A DNA stretch of 54,257 bases from Phycisphaerae bacterium (GTDB taxonomy: Bacteria > Planctomycetota > Phycisphaerae > Phycisphaerales > Phycisphaeraceae): positions 1-54,257 of the forward strand of contig JAUHYI010000023.1 of assembly GCA_030426385.1 (NCBI GenBank), given 5' to 3'. The notes under the pieces were generated by a model that made no database searches, was not told the DNA's origin, and saw only the letters and a list, made by a program, of their open reading frames with translations. Shown here piece after piece: positions 18,400 through 26,859 of this stretch. Every line of letters starts with the position of its first letter. The stretch's first letter is position 1. The translations under genes and the position numbers were made by a program.

Positions 18400-19497
18400 A
18401 TGAGCGGCACTTCAATCCAACTCGTCGGCCTGCGTAAACAATTCGGCCAAACCGTGGCGGTCGATTCGATCGATCTCACCATTGAGCCGGGCAATTTGTT
18501 TTTCTTACTCGGGCCCAGTGGTTGCGGCAAAACCACACTTCTACGCATGATTGCTGGTTTCACCGAACCCACTTCGGGTTCAATCATGTTCGGCGATCGC
18601 AATGTCACGCATCTGCCACCCAATAAACGCAACACCGGCATGGTCTTTCAGGGCTATGCGCTTTGGCCACACATGACCGTGCGCCAGAACATTGAATTTG
18701 GTCTGACCGTCGGCCCACGCAAGGGTAAATTCACGGCTGAGCAGCGCCGCCAAATGGTCGATCGCGCTTTGCAACGTGTTGACATCAGCCAACTTGCTGA
18801 ACGCAAGACCAATCAACTTTCCGGTGGACAACAACAACGTGTAGCGCTGGCTCGTGCGTTGGTGATTGAGCCCGATGTGTTGTTACTCGACGAGCCGTTA
18901 TCCAATCTCGATGCCAAATTGCGTCTCGATATGCGTAGTCAGATCAAAGAAGTCTGCAAACAAGCAGGCATCACTGGCGTTTACGTTACGCACGATCAAA
19001 AAGAAGCGCTATCGATGGCTGATGGCATTGCGGTGCTTCATTCAGGAAAAATCGCGCAGGTTGGTGCGCCCGAATCACTGTATCGACGTCCGCGCACGCG
19101 CTTCGTGGCTGATTTTTTAGGTGAAACAAACTTTATACCTGCTCAGATCGTGCAAAAGCGCGATAACCAAGTCATTCTTGAGTCCGCAGCGGGTCGTTTG
19201 ATCTCAAAAACATATCCCGACAACTTGCCCGATACCGGCAACGTTACGTGTTCGATTCGACCCGAAGCCATTCGCATTGATCACAATCAAAATGACTTGG
19301 AAGGCGATCAACCCGACAACACTTTTGTCGCGCACGAACAGGCGGTTGTGTACCTCGGCGAGATGGCGCAGCACCAAATGGTGGCGCAAGGTGAAATTTT
19401 TCTAAAAGTTTTTGAACTCAATCCACGTCCGATTGATGAAAAAAAACCCGTTCGCGTGATTTTTGATGCCATCGACGTTGTGATCCTCGAAGACTAG
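18400..19497 (+). CDS. ABC transporter ATP-binding subunit (sugar/polyamine/iron importer type)
   Basis: Starts at ATG 18400 (MSGTSIQLVGLRKQFGQ). All ATPase motifs are present: Walker A LGPSGCGKTT, Q loop MVFQGYALWP, signature LSGGQQQR, Walker B VLLLDEP and switch His in YVTHDQ. The C-terminal 120 residues form a TOBE/MOP-like regulatory domain (SIRPEAIRI then QAVVYLGEMAQ) as in MalK, UgpC and PotA proteins. At 365 residues the length is normal. No permease or binding protein gene is adjacent: the next gene encodes a Lys-rich repeat protein. The subunit may serve permeases elsewhere in the genome. Substrate unknown. Confidence 0.9.
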   Translation: MSGTSIQLVGLRKQFGQTVAVDSIDLTIEPGNLFFLLGPSGCGKTTLLRMIAGFTEPTSGSIMFGDRNVTHLPPNKRNTGMVFQGYALWPHMTVRQNIEFGLTVGPRKGKFTAEQRRQMVDRALQRVDISQLAERKTNQLSGGQQQRVALARALVIEPDVLLLDEPLSNLDAKLRLDMRSQIKEVCKQAGITGVYVTHDQKEALSMADGIAVLHSGKIAQVGAPESLYRRPRTRFVADFLGETNFIPAQIVQKRDNQVILESAAGRLISKTYPDNLPDTGNVTCSIRPEAIRIDHNQNDLEGDQPDNTFVAHEQAVVYLGEMAQHQMVAQGEIFLKVFELNPRPIDEKKPVRVIFDAIDVVILED

Positions 19498-19704
19498 TTT
19501 TTTACGCGTTTCCAAAACCCAAAAACATTGATTTTTATCGAGAAAACAAGTGGTTTTTCGATGTGCGTGCGCACCATGCTTTTCATCAACATGGCATCAC
19601 TTGGCGTTGCGATGCATGAAAATTAGTCATTAAAGATGCAAGAATGCTCAAGCTATGGCTTTAGTTGAGCCGAAAAAAAAAAGGCGTTTGGAACGTACAT
19701 GATA

Positions 19705-19734
19705 TTGACTTCAAAATCCAAACAAGGTTACAGT
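19705..19734 (+). promoter_or_regulatory. Candidate sigma70-type promoter of the Lys-rich protein gene
   Basis: TTGACT at 19705-19710 and TACAGT at 19729-19734 with an 18-bp spacer, 40 bp before the start codon. Match to consensus is moderate. Confidence 0.4.
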
Positions 19735-19773
19735 TTAAGTATCGATCCGTTGGCGCAGTGAAAGGAATGCTCC

Positions 19774-19986
19774 ATGGCAAAGAAGAAAGCCACGAAAAAG
19801 AAGGCTGCCAAGAAGAAGGCCACCAAGAAAAAGGTGACTAAGAAGAAGGCAACAAAGAAGAAGGCCGCCAAGAAAAAGGTAACCAAGAAGAAGGCTACCA
19901 AGAAGAAGGCCGCGAAGAAGAAAGTAGCCAAGAAAAAGGCTACCAAGAAGAAGGCTACGAAGAAAAAAGCTACGAAGAAGAAGTAA
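19774..19986 (+). CDS. Lysine-rich histone H1-like repeat protein
   Basis: Seventy residues made almost wholly of 5-residue repeats of the type (A/V)(T/A)KKK, beginning MAKKKATKKKAAKKKATKKK. Only M, A, K, T and V occur. AAAGGAATG lies just upstream of ATG 19774, a candidate promoter stands before it and a strong terminator follows, so this is a real monocistronic gene and not a chance frame. Similar tails occur in bacterial histone H1-like and Hc1-like proteins that bind DNA by charge; a chromatin-compacting or RNA-binding role is inference. Codons vary (AAG and AAA, GCC and GCT, ACC and ACG), suggesting older repeats under selection for the peptide. Confidence 0.8.
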   Translation: MAKKKATKKKAAKKKATKKKVTKKKATKKKAAKKKVTKKKATKKKAAKKKVAKKKATKKKATKKKATKKK

Positions 19987-20001
19987 GACTCGGATTCGCG
20001 A

Positions 20002-20048
20002 GGCGTCGGACCGGATGTTCGACGCCAGGCCAAACCTTAGGTTTGGCC
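20002..20048 (+). other. Two adjacent hairpins in the 3' region of the Lys-rich gene
   Basis: GGCGTCG / CGACGCC (20002-20008 with 20020-20026) is followed by GGCCAAACC, loop TTA, GGTTTGGCC (20028-20048). They are probably part of the transcript's 3' untranslated region upstream of the terminator at 20140. Confidence 0.55.
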
Positions 20049-20139
20049 AATCGATTAGCCGCGAGTTGCTGCTCCGAAAACAAGCGACTCGTGTGTGTAG
20101 ACTCGAATTTCAAATTAGCGCCACGGAACGAAGTCAGCA

Positions 20140-20175
20140 GGAAGGCGTCCACTCAGGACGCCTTCCTTGTTTTTT
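20140..20175 (+). terminator. Rho-independent terminator of the Lys-rich protein gene
   Basis: Perfect 11-bp stem GGAAGGCGTCC / GGACGCCTTCC (20140-20150 with 20156-20166), loop ACTCA, then TTGTTTTTT. It lies 154 bp after the stop, giving a long 3' untranslated region. Confidence 0.85.
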
Positions 20176-20176
20176 A

Positions 20177-20277
20177 CCCCCCCCCCACCTACTCCCCACT
20201 CCCCACATTTTCCCCCGCTTGCTTTTTGATGTGGGGGTTCTGAAGTTCTGAAGATCTGAAGCCCTGAAGTTCTGGGG
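20177..20277. repeat. C-rich microelement followed by an 8-bp tandem array
   Basis: 20177-20216 holds C runs up to 10 long and the core CCCCACATTTTCCCCC. 20238-20277 holds five 8-bp units (TTCTGAAG twice, ATCTGAAG, CCCTGAAG, TTCTGGGG). Confidence 0.7.
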
Positions 20278-20320
20278 TTCGGTGATTTCTTTTCTCATCC
20301 GAGCCATTGGCGTGATTAGA

Positions 20321-20446
20321 GCGTTTAGCGGGAGCAGCAAAGCTGCCCGTGAATGGTCATTTGCGGTTTGCGGTTTGCGGTTTGTGGTTTGTGGTTTGTG
20401 GTTTCATGTTAAAAACATGGGACGCTGCGCGTCTCCCGCTAAACGT
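20321..20446 (-). repeat. Dispersed inverted-repeat element R1, copy B (inverted)
   Basis: Ends are GCGTTTAGCGGGAGCAGC on the left and GCGTCTCCCGCTAAACGT on the right, a near-perfect outer inverted repeat. The interior has six 7-bp units (TTGCGGT three times, TTGTGGT three times, 20361-20402). Its reverse complement aligns with copies at 331 and 37513. Confidence 0.75.
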
Positions 20447-20662
20447 GGGGTTGGGATGTACTAGAGCCACGGGCTTGATTAATCGCCACGATTTTGGCGC
20501 TCTGGACTGGCCGGTTAAACGGCCAACCCGGGTGACCGTGGAGAATATTAAAGCCAGTTGTTCTAATAGAATTGAAACGAGTGCCTTCGCGCCGTCAAAC
20601 GACGACGGCTAACGGGCAATGCCATAGGCATCGTGAGATGGAATTGGTATTGCCGCGCTCAA

Positions 20663-21913
20663 TCACGTGGGGAGAGTGGGAGAGGTTTGTGAGGGAGGGG
20701 AAGTGGGGGGGGAAGTGGGCGGGAAGTGGGGGGGGGAAGTGGAGGTGGAAAGTGGGGGGGCGTGATCGAGGATTTGGCGGGCAGAGGTTTCGATGAAATT
20801 CACGCCGCGAAACGGGGCCAGGATTTTGCCCAGGTTTTCCCATTGCTCTAGGCGAAACGCATCGTCGGTCACCAATGTTTCCAATGCCTGTGCAACCGGA
20901 TCGTGCGGGCCGATCAAGGGAACCAGCTCAGGCACCACGCGTGACAGACCCATCGATTCGCCGATGAGATTAGGCAATGAAAAGGTTTTGGTATTCACCA
21001 CGAAGCGTCCGAAGAAATACCACTGAATCGGTTTGACGCGAAACAACACCACCATCGGCTTGCGATGCGCGGCGACCTCGAACGATGCGGTGCCTGAGAC
21101 CACCAACACCACGTCGGCCCAATCGAGCGTGGCGGAGGTCTGTCCGGTGACAATTTCGAAACCGTCAGACCAATGTCGGCTGGCGGTTTGCACCTGAGCG
21201 ATGCGACGCACCATTGCGGCAGCACGTGGAGAGATTGCCGCCACGCGAGCCTGTACGTTGGGGTGTTTTTTTTGCAATTCACGCAGCGATGCCAACATGG
21301 AAGGCCAGTTTTTTTCGATCTCGGCAATGCGTGAGCCGGGCAACAGTGCGATGCGTGTGTCGCCGGTGAATGGTCGCGGTGGTTGATCGTCGGGGGTGAT
21401 GGTTTCCACCAACGGATGGCCCACGAATGCGGCGGGGATGTTGAATCGGCCCAGAAAATCCGTTTCGAACGGCATGATGCACAACACCTGATTGGTTAGC
21501 CTGCGCAAACGCCGCATACGCCAAGTCGCCCATGCCCAGACTTGCGGAGCCACCAGATGGACCACTTTCACATCGGGTTGGCGTTTGCGGATCAACCCGC
21601 TGATAGACCAGTTGGCCGCGGGGCTGTCGACAGGAATATGCATGGCCACGGGATGTTCGGCGAGCCATTTATCGAGCCGACGCAAGCGTTTCCAATGGGC
21701 CGTCACTTGCAATAACACCCCGCCGAGCATGACGGCGTTTTCGGTGGTGATCTCGATGATCTGTGCGCCCGCCTGCTCCATGCGAGGCCCGCCGAAGGCA
21801 TAAATCGGCCGGTCGGGTTCCAATTCGCGCAATCGCCGAATCAGTGGCGCCGCCAAAGCGTCACCACTGGGTTCGAATGCGGAAAAAAATAGAGCGGGAG
21901 TTTGAGAAGGCAT
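20663..21913 (-). CDS. lpxB: Lipid-A-disaccharide synthase
   Basis: Joins lipid X and UDP-diacylglucosamine to make the lipid A disaccharide at the inner membrane. Conserved segments visible include EPSGDALAAPLIRRL, YAFGGPRMEQAG, VHLVAPQVWAWATWR, PFETDF, FVGHPLVE, LLPGSRIAEIEKNWP and VSGTASFEVAAHRKPMVV. The usual family length is about 380 residues; this protein has 416 because the last 32 or so residues are a low-complexity tail (SPPHFPPTSPPTSPPS and on). That tail is encoded by the G-rich tract at 20687-20762, so it looks like repeat DNA that has become translated. The adjacent minus-strand region upstream contains more G-rich DNA. Confidence 0.95.
   Translation of the reverse strand: MPSQTPALFFSAFEPSGDALAAPLIRRLRELEPDRPIYAFGGPRMEQAGAQIIEITTENAVMLGGVLLQVTAHWKRLRRLDKWLAEHPVAMHIPVDSPAANWSISGLIRKRQPDVKVVHLVAPQVWAWATWRMRRLRRLTNQVLCIMPFETDFLGRFNIPAAFVGHPLVETITPDDQPPRPFTGDTRIALLPGSRIAEIEKNWPSMLASLRELQKKHPNVQARVAAISPRAAAMVRRIAQVQTASRHWSDGFEIVTGQTSATLDWADVVLVVSGTASFEVAAHRKPMVVLFRVKPIQWYFFGRFVVNTKTFSLPNLIGESMGLSRVVPELVPLIGPHDPVAQALETLVTDDAFRLEQWENLGKILAPFRGVNFIETSARQILDHAPPLSTSTSPPHFPPTSPPTSPPSQTSPTLPT
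20687..20762 (+). repeat. G-rich tandem microelement inside the 3' end of lpxB
   Basis: Several imperfect units of about 11-12 bp of the form GGGGGGAAGTG sit within the lpxB reading frame and encode its Ser/Pro/Thr tail. Runs of eight G could form G-quadruplexes. Confidence 0.8.
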
Positions 21914-22379
21914 GATGAATGTCGAATTTCTGGTTGCTGATTGGGATTCTATCGGGTTCTATTTCTGACGTCAGGTTCTGGCGTGAGACTTGCCCGGGGG
22001 CAGACTGGGGGGGGGAGTGGTGTGTGGTGTGTGGGGGGGGGATGTATGTCGCGTGTGGCGAGGCCACGAATGTCCAAAATAACGAATCGCGAGCTGGTTC
22101 GTTGCGGATTATCAGGCTATCGGTCGCAACTGTGGTAGGTCAGGGATAAAATTCGGTGAAATCGCCGATGGTTGTTTTAACCTAACCGTCAACAAGCCGC
22201 TATGGTGACAGTTGCCGGGGTGGTTGTCAGTGATGGGGAAAGGTTGGGAGATGGAGTTGGAAATATAGAAGCGGGGAGAGTGCGGGGGTAAGGGATGGGG
22301 AATGCGAGGGAAATGTGAAGGGGATATGGGGGGAATGTGGGGGGGGAGTGTTTGATTGTTGTCCGATAATTGTGTTTGC
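21914..22379. other. Gap between divergent lpxB and FHA-VWA genes, with G-rich tracts
   Basis: Holds G-rich runs near 22006-22045 and 22268-22347, including GGGGGGAATGTGGGGGGG (22328 on), a clear copy of the microelement core. Both promoters must be here; none is obvious. Confidence 0.6.
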
Positions 22380-24248
22380 ATGATTTATCTCGTCATTGTG
22401 CATGGCCCGGATCGTGGCCGGTCTTTTCAATTGGAAAACGGCCGATGCTATGAAATTGGCCGAAGCCTGACCGACCTGCCCCTGCAGGATTCCAAACTAT
22501 CACGACGGCACGCGGAATTTATCAGCCACGATGGCGATTGGTTTCTCACCGACCTGGGTTCCACCAACGGCACCTACGTCAATGGCGAACGCGTCGACAA
22601 GCGTTGCCGACTGTTCGACAACGATCGCATACAGGTCGGCAACACACTGATGGTATTTGGCACTGCTGAAGCGCATCGCGAACGACAAGCCCAGGGCGCG
22701 ATGCCCGTGCTGCATGAAAACAGCACGGCGATGGGCGGCGGTGATGGTGATAGGAGTGGTGGGAGTGATGCGCGGGCCGGGCACAATGACGAAACCATGG
22801 CCCTCGATGCGATTCACGATCTGGATCCGACCGAAAAATTGCAGGATCACGATCTGGCACCCACCGCATCACGCGATCGCTCGGTCACGCACCACCGAAC
22901 GACCGATATGCAACATCAACGGCCCGGGACCATGCATGATGCTGATCTGGTGCCCGCCGAACTCGACGATGGCTCACTCACCGCGATAACCGTGCATCAG
23001 CCCAGCGATGCGCCGATCGTCGTGGGCAACCCGCATGGCTGGAAAATCGTACTGTTAGCGATCATCCTCATGGCAGGCGGTCTGGTGGCCTTGTTTTTCT
23101 ATGACAAGCAACAGCGCGAGCTGTTGATGATGCAATTGGCGTCACAAACGCGCGACAACGCGGATTTTATCCATGAGCAACAACTCGATGAAATCCTGTC
23201 CGAGGTGCGCAAGCCCAATCACGACATCTACGTCAACGAAAAACTGGACCTGATCCTGACTGCGGTAGCGGATAACGAATCGACGATGGCGCTGGATGGT
23301 CATACGTTGGCCAGTCAGTTACACGAAGCGATCGGGGCAGAGCAATCTCAACAAACCCAGGCACTCTTGGAAAAAACATTAGCCGCCGTTGAAGCCACTG
23401 CGGAAACCGATGCTGTCAGTGATGCAGAGCAACGCGAGTTGCAAAAGCAGATGATGGCCATGTTGTTGGAATTAAAAACGGAAATCAGCGAACTACGCAA
23501 AGCGCGCGTGCCGAGCAACACAGACAACGCGTCAAACGACGCACAAGCGACGCAGACAGCACGCAACAGCCAAGCCGACCCAAACAACACCGAAGCCACA
23601 AACGCAACAGACGGGACTACCACGCCGTCTGACACATCGACCACAACATCCACTACGGCAAGTTCTCGCGATATCGCACAGCCTCAACGACCTGCGCCAC
23701 CCACGCGAGTGGCAACCATCGCCCGGCCCACGCGCATTGCGTTTGTTGTTGATGCTTCGGGTTCGATGCGCGATGTGATTCCATCGGTGTTGCGACTGTT
23801 ACAACGAACGGTCACGCGCCTGGACGAAAACAAAAGCGCGACATTGATCTTTTATCAAAACGATCGTGTGATCGAAGTCGAGCCATATGGCTTCAAGCCG
23901 ACCAATGAAGCCGGCCGCGCCGCGATGATCCAATGGCTCGAACCCGATGGCACGCGGATCCTGCCACAAGGCGAATCCAACCCGCAAATGGCCTTGGAAC
24001 GGGCCATGCGCTATCAACCCGACATCATCTGGCTGTTGACCGATCAGATCGATCAGGCCGATCTGATTTTTGGCCGAGTGAGCAAACTCAATCACGATGG
24101 TGCCATTCGCATCAACACCATGCAGTTGCTCGATCAAGACCCCACCGGCAGCATGGCGGCCCTGGCTCAACAAAACGGCGGCACTCATCACCAGGTCACA
24201 CGCACCGACCTACGCCGTTTCGACCCCCGCGTCAGCCTCCGTCAATAA
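22380..24248 (+). CDS. FHA - transmembrane - coiled coil - VWA domain protein
   Basis: Start ATG 22380 (MIYLVIVHGPDRGRSFQLEN); a TTG at 22356 is less likely. Residues 1-95 are an FHA domain (EIGRS, LSRRHAEF, DLGSTNGTYVNGERV). A polar linker with a Gly/Asp-rich stretch (MGGGDGDRSGGSD) follows. One membrane segment lies at about 221-240 (IVLLAIILMAGGLVALFF), then a Glu/Gln-rich coiled coil (245-395) and a Thr/Asn-rich linker. A VWA domain fills 450-622, with MIDAS start VVDASGSM (Asp458) and later IIWLLTDQID. Topology suggests cytoplasmic FHA and periplasmic VWA, so it could pass phosphorylation state to an envelope complex; this is inference. The FHA resembles that of the kinase at 12785. Confidence 0.85.
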   Translation: MIYLVIVHGPDRGRSFQLENGRCYEIGRSLTDLPLQDSKLSRRHAEFISHDGDWFLTDLGSTNGTYVNGERVDKRCRLFDNDRIQVGNTLMVFGTAEAHRERQAQGAMPVLHENSTAMGGGDGDRSGGSDARAGHNDETMALDAIHDLDPTEKLQDHDLAPTASRDRSVTHHRTTDMQHQRPGTMHDADLVPAELDDGSLTAITVHQPSDAPIVVGNPHGWKIVLLAIILMAGGLVALFFYDKQQRELLMMQLASQTRDNADFIHEQQLDEILSEVRKPNHDIYVNEKLDLILTAVADNESTMALDGHTLASQLHEAIGAEQSQQTQALLEKTLAAVEATAETDAVSDAEQRELQKQMMAMLLELKTEISELRKARVPSNTDNASNDAQATQTARNSQADPNNTEATNATDGTTTPSDTSTTTSTTASSRDIAQPQRPAPPTRVATIARPTRIAFVVDASGSMRDVIPSVLRLLQRTVTRLDENKSATLIFYQNDRVIEVEPYGFKPTNEAGRAAMIQWLEPDGTRILPQGESNPQMALERAMRYQPDIIWLLTDQIDQADLIFGRVSKLNHDGAIRINTMQLLDQDPTGSMAALAQQNGGTHHQVTRTDLRRFDPRVSLRQ

Positions 24249-24326
24249 CCCCCAATCCGCACACACCACCACCCCATCTTCCTTGCGGCCCCTCCCCTTT
24301 CCCGGCAGTGGTACATTTTGAAATGC

Positions 24327-24400
24327 TTAACGAGCCGTGACCGTCAGGGAGCGGGCCAAACCTGTTGGAAACCCGCTCCCTGACGGTCGCGGCTCGTTAA
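24327..24400. repeat. Long hairpin with 29-bp arms
   Basis: Left arm 24327-24355 (TTAACGAGCCGTGACCGTCA plus GGGAGCGGG) and right arm 24372-24400 are inverted complements with one mismatch. The loop CCAAACCTGTTGGAAA itself contains CCAA/TTGG. It lies 78 bp after the FHA-VWA stop, between convergent genes, with no T tract. Confidence 0.85.
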
Positions 24401-24479
24401 AGTGAACCACGACCCCTTTCCCCATATTTCCTTGGCATGACGCACATTTATTCATGTGCTCGTACTTAAATATCAATAT

Positions 24480-24590
24480 CCATTAAAACTCGCGGGGGTT
24501 AAAATTTCCTGCTGCACAAACCCCCGGTATTCACCGGGGGCTAATACCGAGGGCTAATACCAATCCAGTTTAGAACTCGCGCGTTAGCCA
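24480..24590. repeat. Palindromic intergenic repeat R2, copy 1
   Basis: Core palindrome CCCCCGGTATTCACCGGGGG at 24521-24540 is preceded by CATTAAAACTCGCG and AAAATTTCC and followed by GCTAATACC, repeated once. Other copies: 29948, 37484 and 38706. Confidence 0.8.
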
Positions 24591-24648
24591 TGACGGCACG
24601 ATGGTTTGATGGCCTCGCTGCATTGCACGATTCGTTCACGCGATAAAA

Positions 24649-25527
24649 CTAACCCTGGCGTTGTTGAAATTGTTGCCAGGCTTGTTCAAGCGCATCGACA
24701 AAGCGCGGTACCTGAGCCGCAGCCAGATGCACGCGCTTGGAGACGGATGATGTGGGGAAAAAATTGACGAAAAAATCGAAACAGAACTCCGCTTGGCCAC
24801 TGGTGATCATCACGCCGTTGGCATACGCCCCGGACATGGTGTCGTCGGACATTTTCATTTCGTCGTAGACATCCTTAATCACGTTGGGGTTGATGTCCTG
24901 CTTAGGCGGACGTGGCAATTCGGGCAGTGGGCCGATGGCCTGTTCATAGCGTTCAACACTCTGCCGAAGCGCGCCCAACACCGTCGGCACAGCCTGCGGC
25001 GGCAAGACCACGCGAGCAGCCACGCGATGGGGTCGGCCTAATCGCATCACAAAATCAACCACAAATTCACTACGCCCGGTGAGCACAATCACCCCGGTGG
25101 CAAACTCACCCGGTGCAATGGCTTCGGGCACGCGCGCGCTCAAGGTCTGATGATGAATCTGTTGGGAAGGCAATGCGGCGCTGGATGAATCGTCCTTTTT
25201 GCCAAGCAACACATCCGCAGGATCGTTTACATCATCGGCACCACCAACATCACTGATGTCCCCGACCTCGTTCGCATCATTCACTGGCTCAGAATTCAGA
25301 CCGTTGGCCTGACTCGGTTCAATCCCCGCGTTGTCGTTGGCCATCCCAGACACATCAGCCATGTCAGGCGAACCATCAATGTTGTCGGAGGCAGCCGGGG
25401 TGTGCGTAGGAGGGGCGCTTTGGGGGTCATTGCAAATAGATTCATCGGATGAACTATCGCTATTGGCCGTTGGGTCAGACTCAGGGTTTGGTGGAGGTGT
25501 GGGAGAGGATGGAGGAGAATCAGACAT
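24649..25527 (-). CDS. Protein with two DUF3467-like modules
   Basis: The N-terminal 135 residues are disordered, rich in S, P, N and D. Two related modules follow: PGEFATGVIVLTGRSEFVVD (about 138-200) and GAYANGVMITSGQAEFCFDF (about 230-290). Each has the small-residue-ATG/ANG then EF-DF pattern and ends in a helix (VPTVLGALRQSVERYE and VPRFVDALEQAWQQFQ). The pattern resembles DUF3467 proteins, whose function is unknown. Two modules in one chain would mimic a dimer. It is convergent with FHA-VWA and divergent from the Cys-rich secreted protein. Confidence 0.7.
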   Translation of the reverse strand: MSDSPPSSPTPPPNPESDPTANSDSSSDESICNDPQSAPPTHTPAASDNIDGSPDMADVSGMANDNAGIEPSQANGLNSEPVNDANEVGDISDVGGADDVNDPADVLLGKKDDSSSAALPSQQIHHQTLSARVPEAIAPGEFATGVIVLTGRSEFVVDFVMRLGRPHRVAARVVLPPQAVPTVLGALRQSVERYEQAIGPLPELPRPPKQDINPNVIKDVYDEMKMSDDTMSGAYANGVMITSGQAEFCFDFFVNFFPTSSVSKRVHLAAAQVPRFVDALEQAWQQFQQRQG

Positions 25528-25702
25528 GGATTAATCCGGATTTTTCATGGTGAATGCCCAACGGTACGTGAGCAATCACAAGGGACACAGGTAAACAAGC
25601 AAAATACAACCGCACTACGATCGTACAATGTACCGCCGCGGAGAAAAGCCGCAACGCATTGTCGCGACCAACGAATAGACGATTGTAAATAGGATACCGA
25701 TC

Positions 25703-26683
25703 ATGGGCCATCATTTTTTTCGCATTACCGGTTTTGGGGTGTTGTTGATTCTCCTAGGAATGTGGGCCGAACCCTATGTTTTGCAGGCCCAAACGACCAC
25801 CACCGCATCCGCATCACAAACCGCAAATAATTCCACCCCCGCGAGCAATGACAGCCATACGCCGAAAAATGCGCATGAAACCGTGAAAATGAATCCCGTC
25901 GACAAGGCAACAGCGAATTGCGCGGTGAAATGCGAAGCGTGTGGTGGATGTGTTGGATGTGGTGGCGAGAGTGGGGGGGATGAGGTTTTGGCTCTACGTG
26001 CGGAGGTTCGCCGTTTACGCGCTCAGTTGCATAAGCAGCGAGACCATGTCGACCATTTGAATGATCAGTTAAGCGTCATGGCAGGCGTCACCCCCACCGA
26101 CGAACGGTTGGCATCAACCACCGCATTCATTCAGGAAAGCCAGAACGACGCTGGCCAAACCATCGCCACCACTGCCACCCGCGAACTACGCGTCACCGAT
26201 GGATCGCGAGCCGACCATTGGATTAATTTACAACGTGTCTTGCCCGATGCCGCCACACGCGAACCCTCTGAACCTTCAACCGATGACACCACAAAAGCAC
26301 CAACCAGCATCAACGCGAACACAAACGACAACGCATACACCAACACCAATCCCATCACGCTCATTATCAACACCGTTCATTCCGGCGGCATCTATCGCAG
26401 TGCGTCCAACGCCACCTTGATTATCAATGGTCAAACACTGTCCTTATCGGTCGTTGATTACGACCGACGAACCAAACGCACCGGCTCTTCAAAATCTAAA
26501 ATTCGCCGTGACGATGAAACGATTCACTTGCGTGTGAACGCCACACAATTGCAAAAGATCATCAGCGCACCCACGATCGAAGCAACCACACTGCAACTCG
26601 GCCACGTGCGTTTTGAACTCACACGTGATCAGGTCACCGCATTTCGCGCCCTCGCACAATACGGCCAACCACTTTCTCCATAA
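25703..26683 (+). CDS. Exported protein with Cys-rich cluster and coiled coil, unknown function
   Basis: AGGAT lies 6 nt before the ATG. The first 28 residues are a signal peptide (ITGFGVLLILLGMWAEPYVL then QAQ). A Thr/Asn/Ala-rich stretch comes next, then a cluster of six Cys (NCAVKCEACGGCVGCGG) that could bind a metal or be disulfide-linked, then a coiled coil (LRAEVRRLRAQLHKQRDHVD). A second Thr/Asn linker leads to a C-terminal domain of about 110 residues (NPITLIINTVHSGGIYRSAS on) containing a basic insert. No family recognised. The DNA for CGGCVGCGGESGGD includes a G7 run similar to the microelement. Confidence 0.7.
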   Translation: MGHHFFRITGFGVLLILLGMWAEPYVLQAQTTTTASASQTANNSTPASNDSHTPKNAHETVKMNPVDKATANCAVKCEACGGCVGCGGESGGDEVLALRAEVRRLRAQLHKQRDHVDHLNDQLSVMAGVTPTDERLASTTAFIQESQNDAGQTIATTATRELRVTDGSRADHWINLQRVLPDAATREPSEPSTDDTTKAPTSINANTNDNAYTNTNPITLIINTVHSGGIYRSASNATLIINGQTLSLSVVDYDRRTKRTGSSKSKIRRDDETIHLRVNATQLQKIISAPTIEATTLQLGHVRFELTRDQVTAFRALAQYGQPLSP

Positions 26684-26859
26684 CGACCACGCATTACGAT
26701 ACAAGCGCGCGATCAATCGCATCGGCCCTTCATATAAACATAGACGTTGGCCATAATAATGTGGTATGTTTAACACACGATTGCGTGGTCGATTGATCAC
26801 GTTCTTTCTCATTGACCGGCCAACTCATTGGTGTCCCTTTCGTCGCTTAAACCCTTTCA

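Noticed and set aside
19728..20033. Antisense frame rich in FFLVAFF opposite the Lys-rich gene
   Set aside because: It is only the reverse reading of the AAG repeats.
20238..20402. Possible CRISPR-like array
   Set aside because: The repeats are 7-8 bp, directly adjacent, without spacers and without cas genes.
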